A stretch of 64,000 nt of DNA from Maribacter caenipelagi (GTDB lineage Bacteria > Bacteroidota > Bacteroidia > Flavobacteriales > Flavobacteriaceae): the NCBI RefSeq assembly GCF_004364175.1, contig NZ_SNZW01000014.1:495656-559655 (forward strand). The letters run 5' to 3'. The notes beneath the pieces are model-generated. The model was not told where the DNA came from, made no database searches, and saw only the letters and a list, made by a program, of their open reading frames with translations. Every line of letters begins with the position of its first letter. The first letter of the stretch is position 1. The position numbers and the translations under genes are program-made. Shown in pieces: positions 26,873 through 34,913 of the stretch.

Positions 26873-27358
26873 ATGGACCAACTACTACCTTTAAAAAAGT
26901 TGATTATCCCTTTCAGAATAGATGGTTTAATGCCGAATATATTAATTCTAATTCCTAGATTATTTACCGGATACTTACTTGCTTTTGTTCTTGCAGTTAA
27001 TAAATTTGGAACACCATGGACCCCAAATTCTGCAGGACTAGGATTTTTAGAAGTATCTGATTGGTTTGTTGTTTTAGTAAAGCAATTCGGAATACCGTTT
27101 TCTTATATGCCCGAATTTTTTGCTTGGTCTGCAGGGCTTATCGAAGCTCTAGGTGGAATATTATTAATTTTAGGTTTGAACACGCGTATAACAGCCTTCT
27201 TCGTTACAATAACTATGTTTACTACCATAGTATGTAGGCCTTGGGATAATTCATGGAGTATTATGCCAACATTTACTTTTTTCTGCTTAGGTCTCTTTTT
27301 TATGGGCTTCGGTTCGGGTAAATTCGGACTTGATTATTTCATTACTAAAAGAAGATAA
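26873..27358 (+). CDS. DoxX family membrane protein
   Basis: 161 residues with four hydrophobic helices (about 22-43, 63-72 weak, 83-105 and 108-145 region). The family pattern ARL/PRLFTGYLLAFV near the first helix and SAGLIEALGGILLILGL with the conserved Glu (about 88-105) identify DoxX/DoxD-like proteins. These are inner-membrane proteins associated with quinone or redox homeostasis. The mechanism is uncertain. Its divergent neighbour is an aldehyde/alcohol dehydrogenase and OxyR lies 660 bp downstream, which fits a stress context without proving it. Confidence 0.8.
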   Translation: MDQLLPLKKLIIPFRIDGLMPNILILIPRLFTGYLLAFVLAVNKFGTPWTPNSAGLGFLEVSDWFVVLVKQFGIPFSYMPEFFAWSAGLIEALGGILLILGLNTRITAFFVTITMFTTIVCRPWDNSWSIMPTFTFFCLGLFFMGFGSGKFGLDYFITKRR

Positions 27359-27514
27359 TACTGTAATTCCCTTTTTTAACTTCATGTTGATTTGTATTAT
27401 CATACTCCTTTAACAATTCAGTAACGCATTTCTACAATTGAGTTAATCACTTTTTCAAAAAGCGTATTCATAAGACATCTTTGAAGTATCAATTAATCTT
27501 TAAAACCTTACAAA

Positions 27515-27934
27515 ATGAAAAAGTTACTATTTACAATTGCCTTATTTGTAATGACAATTACTATGAATGCTCAAGAAAAAGACGGCATTACACTAACTGT
27601 TGTTATTGAAAATGTACTGAACAACGAAGGGCACGTATTAAGCGCATTACATAATGAAGCTACTTTTATGAAAGCTGAAGGACTTGAAACCAGACATAAT
27701 AAAGCGGAAGCAGGAGAATTGATCTTAACTTTTGAAAACGTACAACCTGGTAAATACGCGTTTTCTGTTCTTCATGATGCCAATGATAATAATTCAATGG
27801 ATTTTCAGAATAACGGAATGCCAATGGAAGATTATGCCATGAGCGGTAATTCTATGCCAATGGGTCCACCTACATTTAACGATGCCAAGTTCACTGTAGA
27901 AAATGAAGATATGCAATTAACCCTTCGATTTTAG
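27515..27934 (+). CDS. DUF2141 secreted protein
   Basis: 139 residues with a signal peptide (about 1-19, ending MNAQ). The DUF2141 beta-sandwich features are present: LTVVIENVLNNEGHVLSAL, a VQPGKYAFSVLHDAN segment with conserved DxNxN (about 89-96), and the NNGMPMEDYAMSG region. Periplasmic, function unknown; the acidic loop could bind a metal. Monocistronic, 157 bp after DoxX and upstream of oxyR on the same strand. Confidence 0.8.
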   Translation: MKKLLFTIALFVMTITMNAQEKDGITLTVVIENVLNNEGHVLSALHNEATFMKAEGLETRHNKAEAGELILTFENVQPGKYAFSVLHDANDNNSMDFQNNGMPMEDYAMSGNSMPMGPPTFNDAKFTVENEDMQLTLRF

Positions 27935-27996
27935 GGGTTAATTAACTTCTCTATCAGTATTGTCAATAGGTTATAATAATGGTTTTTAGTAATTTT

Positions 27997-28011
27997 ATAG
28001 CCTTATACTAT
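27997..28011 (+). promoter_or_regulatory. OxyR-type half-site ATAG-N7-CTAT
   Basis: ATAG (27997-28000), seven bases, CTAT (28008-28011), ending 4 nt before the oxyR ATG. The arms and spacing equal one half of the E. coli OxyR site, so autoregulation is plausible. No second half lies at the classic 22-bp phase. Confidence 0.45.
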
Positions 28012-28015
28012 ATAC

Positions 28016-28951
28016 ATGACCATTACCCAATTACAATATGTACTTGCCGTTGCCGAATACAAGAATTTTACACTCGCTGCCGAGAAGAGTTTTGTAACGC
28101 AACCAACTTTAAGCATGCAGGTTCAAAAGCTTGAAGATGAATTAGATATACTTCTTTTTGATCGTAGTAAAAAACCAATTACCATTACTGAAGTCGGTAA
28201 AAAAATTGTAGCGCAAGCAAAGAATATTGTAAACGAGGCGGCACGTATAAAAGATATCGTAGAACAAGAAAAAGGATATATCGGTGGGGATTATGTTTTG
28301 GGAATCATCCCTACCATTATGCCCACTTTATTACCTATGTTTCTGAAGAATTTTATACAAAAATATCCGAAAGTAAATCTAATTATTAAAGAACAGAATA
28401 CAGAGAACTTAATTCAAAATATTGAAGATGGGCATATAGATGCCGCCATCGCCGCAACACCTTTAGAGGTAGACTTCATAACTGAAAGACCTTTGTATTA
28501 CGAACCGTTCGTTGGTTATGTACCAAAAGAACATCGTTTAGGAAATAGTACACAGATAACACCCGATGATTTAGATATCGAAGATATTTTACTGCTTCAA
28601 GACGGACATTGTTTTAGAGAAGGTGTTTTGAATCTTTGTAAAACACCAAAAATTGGTGGTGATCATTTTAGTTTACAAAGCGGTAGCTTTGAAACTCTTA
28701 TAAATCTTTCTAACGAAGGTTTGGGAATGACACTTTTACCCTATTTAAATACTTTAGAACTTGACGAGGTTAAAAAGAAGAATCTAAAGTATTTTAAAGA
28801 TCCATCGCCTGCACGAGAAGTAAGTCTTATCTACCATAAAAAAGAACTGAAAGTACAGATTACCGAAGCTTTACGAGATGTAATTACGGGTATTGTTCGT
28901 GGAGCTATCGCTTTTCAAGATGTAAAAATTATAAGTCCGCTAAACAAGTAG
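28016..28951 (+). CDS. oxyR: LysR-type peroxide sensor OxyR
   Basis: 311 residues: a winged HTH (1-60) and a LysR substrate-binding domain. The redox cysteines C199 and C208 stand in GHCFREGVLNLC, the same numbers and spacing as the E. coli OxyR disulfide pair. H2O2 should oxidise C199 and form the disulfide, switching on catalase, peroxidase and thioredoxin-type genes. An ATAG-N7-CTAT dyad touches the start region. msrA and trxB elsewhere in the window are natural regulon candidates, but no site was checked there. It is convergent with the lipoprotein gene, with only 4 bp between stops. Confidence 0.92.
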   Translation: MTITQLQYVLAVAEYKNFTLAAEKSFVTQPTLSMQVQKLEDELDILLFDRSKKPITITEVGKKIVAQAKNIVNEAARIKDIVEQEKGYIGGDYVLGIIPTIMPTLLPMFLKNFIQKYPKVNLIIKEQNTENLIQNIEDGHIDAAIAATPLEVDFITERPLYYEPFVGYVPKEHRLGNSTQITPDDLDIEDILLLQDGHCFREGVLNLCKTPKIGGDHFSLQSGSFETLINLSNEGLGMTLLPYLNTLELDEVKKKNLKYFKDPSPAREVSLIYHKKELKVQITEALRDVITGIVRGAIAFQDVKIISPLNK

Positions 28952-28955
28952 CATT

Positions 28956-29375
28956 TTATTCTTTTTCAAATCTATACAAACAACCCTCTATACATATAGA
29001 TGGATACGATGGTGATAAAGTTAATCGTGATTTACTATCATTGAAATCTGCCCAATACCCTAAGGTATCTTTTTGTCCCTCGGTAATAAAATATAGATAG
29101 AGCTCCTCTTCTTTTATTTTATAAGCTCCGATATCTAGTATTTTTCTACTAAAATCAGTTCTTTCGTAGTTACCGAATTCATCAAAGAAATAGCGGTAGC
29201 CTTCTTCCACTTTTTTCCACTCTGCGGTACCACCAGGACTCACATATGATTCAGTTAACAACCACTCGCCTACCAAACTAGTATCGTCAACAGGTATGTC
29301 ATCAAATGGTATATCATCATTATGACATTGCATTAAAAACAACAAAAATATCGCAAAAGTATATTTAATAGCCAT
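28956..29375 (-). CDS. lipocalin-like lipoprotein, unknown function
   Basis: 139 residues. A short hydrophobic leader ends in FLMQC with lipobox Cys about 17. An acidic linker follows, then LVGEWLLTESYVSPGG, the lipocalin-like 'GxWxLxxS' start common in Bacteroidota lipoproteins, a series of short beta strands and a late Cys pair (CIEGC). It should sit on a membrane facing the periplasm. Ligand and role are unknown. Confidence 0.65.
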   Translation of the reverse strand: MAIKYTFAIFLLFLMQCHNDDIPFDDIPVDDTSLVGEWLLTESYVSPGGTAEWKKVEEGYRYFFDEFGNYERTDFSRKILDIGAYKIKEEELYLYFITEGQKDTLGYWADFNDSKSRLTLSPSYPSICIEGCLYRFEKE

Positions 29376-29420
29376 GGTGTATTTTAATATAAGATGTAAA
29401 AATAACTAATGGTTGCTTCC

Positions 29421-29446
29421 AAAAAAAAAAGCCACTTAACGTGGCT
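29421..29446 (-). terminator. rho-independent terminator (minus strand)
   Basis: AGCCAC (29430-29435) and GTGGCT (29441-29446) form the stem. On the minus strand it is followed by T10 (A10 at 29421-29430 on plus). It starts 5 bp after the stop of the small conserved gene. Confidence 0.85.
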
Positions 29447-29451
29447 CTCTA

Positions 29452-29649
29452 TTATGTTTTTAAATACACTAAACTTTGATGTAATTCTGGTTTATCAGTT
29501 ATAAAACTTTCTAACCAAACTTTTAACTCTTCCACCTCATTTGGTAGCAACGTCGTTAAGGCTTTTTTCAACTCCTTACAAAATAGTAAGGTATCAAAAC
29601 TAACCTTTTTAAGCACTGTTTTACTATACTCTAGCATAGACTTAGACAT
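29452..29649 (-). CDS. small conserved helical protein, unknown function
   Basis: 65 residues with no signal peptide or membrane segment. The sequence is helical and amphipathic, with a basic middle (VLKKVSFDTLLFCKELKKAL) and an acidic C-half. I recognise this as a very common short Bacteroidota protein without assigned function. A strong terminator 5 bp after its stop and an unlinked upstream region mark an independent small transcript, typical of highly expressed small proteins. Confidence 0.65.
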   Translation of the reverse strand: MSKSMLEYSKTVLKKVSFDTLLFCKELKKALTTLLPNEVEELKVWLESFITDKPELHQSLVYLKT

Positions 29650-29793
29650 GTTGTTGTTAGATTAATTGATTTGTTGTTGTATAAAGTTAAACAGAAATAC
29701 AGTTGTAATATTGTATATGAAAAGTTAAAGTAATTACTTACTTGTTAAATTTTTATCGCATTCGTAAGTATGCAATTTTGTAATTTCGAATTC

Positions 29794-31062
29794 ATGAAGA
29801 ATTTTCTTTTTTTAGCATTTACTTTTTTGCTAGTTTCTGCCTGTAGTTCAAAGAAATCTTTGATCTCTAAATCATTTGAAAAACAGTTATCATCGACGTT
29901 TTATAAAAATCAGTTTACTGGTGTTTTGGTTATCGACGCTGCTACGAAAGACACCGTATATAATAATAACAGTCATAAGTATTTTATACCTGCTAGTAAC
30001 ACCAAGATTTTTACACTTTTCGCAGCGCTTAAAGCGCTACCAACTCAGATACCAACTTTAAAATATATTGAAACAAACGATACCTTATATTTTGAAGGTA
30101 CTGGTGACCCTTCGTTTTTGCATCCTTATATAAAAGACTCAACTGCCTTAAATTTTCTTCAGAAACATAGTAACCTCGTATTTGTATCCAACAACTTTCA
30201 AGATGAAAAATATGGACCAGGTTGGGCTTGGGACGATTATCAATGGTATTATTCTGCGGAGAAAAGTGGATTACCTTTAAATGGAAATGTAGTGATGATT
30301 TGTAAGAATCCAGAACTCATGGTATCTCCTACTTATTTCAAGGACAGTGTCTTAGAATTAAGGCATAAGAACAATAGAAATGAAACTTCTAATAGGTTCT
30401 ATTATCCGCAAACAAAAAATGATACCGTAGAAACTCCGTTTATCACCAGTGACCAGACTACAAGGTCAATTTTAGAAAATTTGCTTTTCAAAAAAGTGGG
30501 TACTGCTTCAATAATGCCTTCAGATGAAAAGCAAACATTGTACGGTACTAATGCCGATTCGCTTTACGTTCGTATGATGCACGAGAGTGATAATTTCATA
30601 GCTGAACAGCTTTTACTCGTATCTGCTGGTGTCCTTACAGATACCTTAAATGGTAAACTAATTAGAGATTATATTTTAGAAAATGAGTTGAAAAATTTAA
30701 AACAAGAACCTCGGTGGGTCGATGGATCGGGACTCTCACGATACAATTTGTTTACTCCGCAAAACATGGTCTCGGTTTTAGACCAACTATATACACTAGT
30801 ACCTAAAAAGCGTTTATTTTCAATTTTCCCTGCCGGGGGATTATCAGGTACTTTAAAAAATAGATTTGTAGGAGATGAACAACCATATATCTATGCAAAA
30901 TCTGGAAGCCTGAGTAATAACTACTGCCTTAGCGGCTACTTAGTTGCAAACTCAGGAAAAGTGTTGATTTTCAGTTTTATGAATAATCATTTTAGAGCGT
31001 CTACATCAGAAGAACGAAGTAGACTTGAGCAAATGCTCTTAATACTCAGGGATACTTATTAA
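29794..31062 (+). CDS. dacB: D-alanyl-D-alanine carboxypeptidase/endopeptidase, PBP4 (S13) lipoprotein
   Basis: 422 residues from ATG 29794. An ATG 24 nt upstream would put extra residues before the lipoprotein signal and is less likely. The lipobox LVSAC gives C17. Penicillin-binding motifs are SxxK S68-N-T-K71 (PASNTK), SDN in MHESDNF, and KSG in YAKSGSLSN in place of KTG. The enzyme trims or cleaves peptidoglycan cross-links in the periplasm. Its stop codon directly abuts that of the convergent msrA gene with no base between them. Confidence 0.87.
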   Translation: MKNFLFLAFTFLLVSACSSKKSLISKSFEKQLSSTFYKNQFTGVLVIDAATKDTVYNNNSHKYFIPASNTKIFTLFAALKALPTQIPTLKYIETNDTLYFEGTGDPSFLHPYIKDSTALNFLQKHSNLVFVSNNFQDEKYGPGWAWDDYQWYYSAEKSGLPLNGNVVMICKNPELMVSPTYFKDSVLELRHKNNRNETSNRFYYPQTKNDTVETPFITSDQTTRSILENLLFKKVGTASIMPSDEKQTLYGTNADSLYVRMMHESDNFIAEQLLLVSAGVLTDTLNGKLIRDYILENELKNLKQEPRWVDGSGLSRYNLFTPQNMVSVLDQLYTLVPKKRLFSIFPAGGLSGTLKNRFVGDEQPYIYAKSGSLSNNYCLSGYLVANSGKVLIFSFMNNHFRASTSEERSRLEQMLLILRDTY

Positions 31063-31563
31063 TTATTGAACTTTCGCTGACACATGTTTGGCATATTTCT
31101 CTTTCAACATTTTAATTTTAGGTGAAATATGTGTTTTACAAAAAGGTTTCTCTGTATCTTTAAAATAGTAATTATGATATCGATCTTCAGATGATTTAAA
31201 TGCCCCAAAAGGAAAGATTGCCGTAATTAACGGAGTCTCAAAATCTTGCTGTACGTCAGTCATAATTTCCTTTAATACAAGCTCGTCTTCCTGTTTAAAG
31301 AAATAAATGCCTGAACGGTACTTATTACGCATAGAATGATTTTCTGTACTTCTATGTGTGTCTAAATGAATAGCAACTAAATCTTTCAATTCAATAACAT
31401 TAGAATCATAATCTACAATAACAGCTTCAGAAAAAGATGTAAGATGTTCTTTTGGAGCAATAAAACCTTGTTCAACTTTTATAACTCCGTTTAGTGACAT
31501 AAAAACAGCCTCTGTACACCAATGACAGCCACCACCAAATCCGACTTTATTGACATTTTTCAT
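31063..31563 (-). CDS. msrA: peptide-methionine (S)-S-oxide reductase MsrA, divergent subfamily
   Basis: 166 residues. The catalytic motif reads GGCHWCTE (11-18) with C13, W15 and E18; the usual Phe of GCFW is His. The canonical GYAGG segment is replaced by GFIAPKEH (33-40). The HLDTHRSTENHSMRNKYRSGIYF part (about 86-108) is the usual conserved MsrA region and confirms the family. It should reduce methionine-S-sulfoxide in proteins using thioredoxin; trxB is present at 46 kb. No signal peptide. Regulation by the nearby oxyR is possible but not shown. Confidence 0.85.
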   Translation of the reverse strand: MKNVNKVGFGGGCHWCTEAVFMSLNGVIKVEQGFIAPKEHLTSFSEAVIVDYDSNVIELKDLVAIHLDTHRSTENHSMRNKYRSGIYFFKQEDELVLKEIMTDVQQDFETPLITAIFPFGAFKSSEDRYHNYYFKDTEKPFCKTHISPKIKMLKEKYAKHVSAKVQ

Positions 31564-31587
31564 ATTCTAAGAGTCGGCTATCATTCT

Positions 31588-32169
31588 TTAAACTAACGCA
31601 TTAATTTTTGCGTATTGCAGCAACATAATGGTTTTTGCATCTTTAATTTCTCCGCTCGCTACCATCTTCATTGCGTCATTGAAATCTAACTCCAACACCT
31701 CAATATTTTCGGTTTCATCTTCTGCTCCACCACCTTCTCCAATCTTCATACTTTCATCATATTCACCAACAAAAAGATATAAAATCTCGGTCACGGAACC
31801 TGGCGACATATATGTTTGAAATACCTTTTGTACGTTACTGATTTTATAACCTGTTTCTTCTTCCGTTTCTTTACGAACACAATCCGCAGGATCATCACCA
31901 TCTAGGAGTCCCGCACATACTTCAATCATCATCCCGTCTTCATTACCGTTCACATATGTCGGCATTCTGAACTGTCTAGTAAGTACAACGGTCTTCTTTT
32001 TAGAGTTATACAACAAAATAGCTGCACCATTACCTCTATCGTAAGCTTCACGATTTTGTGTTTCCCAGCTCCCATCTGGTCTCTGGTATTTGAATGTATA
32101 TTTATGAAGTTTGTACCAGTTATCAGATAACAACTTCTTCTCAACGTCTTTTATGCTTCCGTTTTTCAA
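31588..32169 (-). CDS. nudK: NUDIX hydrolase, GDP-mannose pyrophosphatase type
   Basis: 193 residues. The Nudix box spans about 87-109, with the acidic core K-E-T-E-E-E-T-G at 100-107 supplying the metal ligands. The flanking MIEVCAGLLD and the KYQRPDGSWETQNRE N-terminal strand match NudK, which hydrolyses GDP-mannose and related sugar nucleotides. Cytoplasmic, Mg-dependent. It lies 24 bp upstream of msrA on the same strand, so they may share a transcript. A terminator separates it from the GMC operon. Confidence 0.85.
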   Translation of the reverse strand: MKNGSIKDVEKKLLSDNWYKLHKYTFKYQRPDGSWETQNREAYDRGNGAAILLYNSKKKTVVLTRQFRMPTYVNGNEDGMMIEVCAGLLDGDDPADCVRKETEEETGYKISNVQKVFQTYMSPGSVTEILYLFVGEYDESMKIGEGGGAEDETENIEVLELDFNDAMKMVASGEIKDAKTIMLLQYAKINALV

Positions 32170-32215
32170 TTTGTTGTTTTTTATAAGTGGTATAAAGATA
32201 GTTCAGTTAATAGTT

Positions 32216-32260
32216 TCAAAAAGAAAATCCGTAGTAAAGAATATTCTCTTCTACGGATTT
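32216..32260 (-). terminator. terminator of the GMC oxidoreductase operon (minus strand)
   Basis: AAATCCGTAG (32225-32234) pairs with CTACGGATTT (32251-32260), with further AAGAA/TTCTT pairing inside. On the minus strand the stem is followed by a T-rich run (TTTTCTTTTTG). Confidence 0.75.
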
Positions 32261-32288
32261 AAATGCACTAACCATTATTTTAATACAT

Positions 32289-32882
32289 TTATAAGCTCCA
32301 CCGATTACCAACTTGCGATAAAGGTTTACAAGGTTCATAAGCACCTGGTATAGGGTCATAGCTTAAAACTTTTTCACCAATTTCTTCTGAGGTCATATAT
32401 GCCCAAATAGCAGTCGATTTCATTGCTCTGTAAAATCCTATTTCTTCTTGAGGTCCTACAGCCGTACCCCAAATACCTGAACTAAATTTACCTGAGGTTT
32501 TCTCTTCTTCTTTTAGTATTTCAATTTTTTCATCGGCTTTTAAGTCATAAAACGTTCTCCCAAATTTGTTTATGCATTTTTCATTGAAGGTAGAAATTTC
32601 GAAACTCATTTGTTCTTGACCATTTTGATCATAAGTTTCTGCAATTACCTTGTCTATAAAAATATCCACTTTTACATCTAAAGCTCCAGGAGTATCCGTA
32701 CTTGGTAAAATTGTGTCGACTAAGCTAGAAATAGTTTTTGCTTCGTTTTCACTAAAAAATATAGGCGTCCATTCTAGCCTGTTTTCTGTTTTACATGACT
32801 CAAACAATGATAACATGGTAGGCATTAGTATCGTTGCGCCGGCAAATAAACCGGTTTTTTGCAATGCTTTTCTTCTATCCAT
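32289..32882 (-). CDS. gluconate 2-dehydrogenase subunit 3 family protein, Tat-exported
   Basis: 197 residues. The N-terminus DRRKALQKTGLFAGATIL (2-19) resembles a Tat signal (RR with an F/A core) and carries a possible lipobox LFESC. The remainder matches the small subunit of periplasmic FAD-dependent dehydrogenases, with TISSLVDTILPSTDTPGA (about 50-67) as the family start. The protein chaperones or exports the catalytic GMC subunit as a complex. The partner gene lies 3 bp upstream on the same strand, the usual pairing. Confidence 0.85.
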   Translation of the reverse strand: MDRRKALQKTGLFAGATILMPTMLSLFESCKTENRLEWTPIFFSENEAKTISSLVDTILPSTDTPGALDVKVDIFIDKVIAETYDQNGQEQMSFEISTFNEKCINKFGRTFYDLKADEKIEILKEEEKTSGKFSSGIWGTAVGPQEEIGFYRAMKSTAIWAYMTSEEIGEKVLSYDPIPGAYEPCKPLSQVGNRWSL

Positions 32883-32885
32883 AAC

Positions 32886-34586
32886 TTAGATATTTAATTT
32901 TTTAAGTTCAGACACCGCATGGTCTGCTGCTCTTGCTGTTAATGCCATATACGTCAATGACGGATTAACACAAGACGAAGATGTCATACAAGCTCCATCT
33001 GTTACAAAAACATTCTTGGCAGCATGAACTTGATTAAATTCATTCAATACGGACGTCTTTGGGTCACGCCCCATCCTTGCCGTACCCATCTCATGAACAC
33101 CGTACCCTGGTGGATGTTCTTTATCAAAACCTAAAACGTCTTTGACGCCAGCTTTTGTAAGCATTTCCACTGCATCTTCCTGAATTTGCTTATTTAGCGC
33201 CTTTTCATTTTCTTTAAATTCTGCATCTATAGTTAATGTAGGTTGTCCCCATTTATCCAAAACATCTGAATTTAAAGATATTTTATTATCGTGATAAGGT
33301 AAACATTCTGCAAAACCGGTAATGAACATTTCCCAGCCGCCAGGTTTTAGTATATTTTCTTTAAAGTTTGCTCCAAAGTCTTCAATATTCGCAGAATTAC
33401 CACCTCTATATGCCCCTCCTTGAAATCCAAATCCTCTTAAAAATTTATCTGATTTACTTTTCTCATCTATATTTACATACCTAGGAATATATATGCCATT
33501 GGGTCGCCTACCCTTATAATATTTATCATCAAAACCTTCGACCTTTCCAATTGCGCCAACCCTGTATGTGTGATCCATAAGGTTATGCCCCAACTCACCA
33601 CTATCATTGCCTAAACCATTTTCGAAACGGTTAGATTTAGAATTCATTAGTATTTGGGTGGTACTTAAAGTAGATGCATTTACAAAAATTATCTTAGCCG
33701 AATATTCAATGTCCTCATTTGTTTCTGCATCGATAATACGAACGCCAGTAGCTTTACCCTTGGTATCATCGTACATTAAAGATTGAACAATAGAGTATGG
33801 TCTTATGGTTAAATTACCTGTTGCATTTGCAGCGGGTAGGGTTACTGCATTACTACTAAAATATGCTCCATAGGGGCAGCCTCTACTACATCTATTTCTA
33901 TTTTGACATTGCCCTCTGCCGTTATGAGGCTGAGTTAGATGTGCGACCCTACCAATGGTCATATTTCTACCCTTAAATTTCTTTTCAATTCTATCCTTAA
34001 CATGCTTCTCTACACAATTAAGCTCCATTGGCGGTAGAAAATGACTGTCGGGTAATTGCGGTAAACCTAAAGCTTCACCACTAATACCAGCAAACTTTTC
34101 TACATAGGTATACCACGGCTCAATGTCTTTATAACGAATAGGCCAGTCAACACCATACCCATCCTTCGCATTTGCCTCAAAGTCCAAATCACTCCAACGG
34201 TAGGTTTGCTTTCCCCATAACAGAGATTTTCCACCCATTTGGTGGCCACGTAACCATAAAAACGGTTTCTTTTCGGTATATGGATTAGCCTTATCATCTG
34301 CCCAAAAATGTTCGGTATCTTTACCGACCCATCCTGAGCGGATGTTCTTGTAATGTTTCTCTTTTTCTTCTGGCGTGAGTCCACCTCTTAGCTCCATATC
34401 CCAGGGATCTAAATTCATGGTTGAATAATCAACTACATGCTCTACAATTGGGCCTCGTTCCAATACCAAAGTCTTTAAGCCTTTCTCACAAAGTTCTTTT
34501 GCTGCCCATCCACCGCTAATTCCAGATCCTATAACTATAGCATCATAGGTTACCTCTTTTTTAGCGTTAATATTAAAATTTGCCAT
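32886..34586 (-). CDS. GMC family FAD oxidoreductase (sugar/polyol dehydrogenase subunit)
   Basis: 566 residues. The FAD-binding GSGISGG is at 20-26 with the acidic ERG at the end of the second strand. The GMC active-site pair H498 (GVHEMG) and N541 (VNPSL) is present. NRNRCSRGCPYGA in the middle is the Cys-containing signature of the gluconate/sorbose dehydrogenase-like GMC branch. It lacks its own signal and is probably exported with the Tat-type subunit 3 next door. It oxidises an alcohol or sugar and would pass electrons to a cytochrome or quinone; no cytochrome gene is linked. Substrate unknown. Confidence 0.9.
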   Translation of the reverse strand: MANFNINAKKEVTYDAIVIGSGISGGWAAKELCEKGLKTLVLERGPIVEHVVDYSTMNLDPWDMELRGGLTPEEKEKHYKNIRSGWVGKDTEHFWADDKANPYTEKKPFLWLRGHQMGGKSLLWGKQTYRWSDLDFEANAKDGYGVDWPIRYKDIEPWYTYVEKFAGISGEALGLPQLPDSHFLPPMELNCVEKHVKDRIEKKFKGRNMTIGRVAHLTQPHNGRGQCQNRNRCSRGCPYGAYFSSNAVTLPAANATGNLTIRPYSIVQSLMYDDTKGKATGVRIIDAETNEDIEYSAKIIFVNASTLSTTQILMNSKSNRFENGLGNDSGELGHNLMDHTYRVGAIGKVEGFDDKYYKGRRPNGIYIPRYVNIDEKSKSDKFLRGFGFQGGAYRGGNSANIEDFGANFKENILKPGGWEMFITGFAECLPYHDNKISLNSDVLDKWGQPTLTIDAEFKENEKALNKQIQEDAVEMLTKAGVKDVLGFDKEHPPGYGVHEMGTARMGRDPKTSVLNEFNQVHAAKNVFVTDGACMTSSSCVNPSLTYMALTARAADHAVSELKKLNI

Positions 34587-34913
34587 TAAAAATGTTGCGT
34601 TAGTTTCCTTCCTAAAATACTAAATAGTGGTCAAAAATTAATAATTACCGATTATTCTTAAGATTATGACAAATTTTACTAACCATAACTAATTATTATA
34701 TAATCTCCGAAAGACTGATTTTAAAAGCAATACTTAAGATTCAGATTTTAATTAAATAAATAATAAAAGTTCGAAAGCCTTTTCGTTAAAAAGTAAAAAA
34801 AATTGATTAGCACAATCATTAATAGCTTCAAAATGGTCATCTAGCAAAAACTCTTGCTATCTAAAATTCTTTTTATTTATCTTTTCGATACGAACTCTAA
34901 ACTACCGACTACC
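34587..34913. other. 327-bp AT-rich divergent region
   Basis: Lies between the GMC operon and the M81 peptidase gene. It is very AT-rich and must hold both promoters. I see no convincing TAnnTTTG site, repeat, RNA or small gene. Confidence 0.5.
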
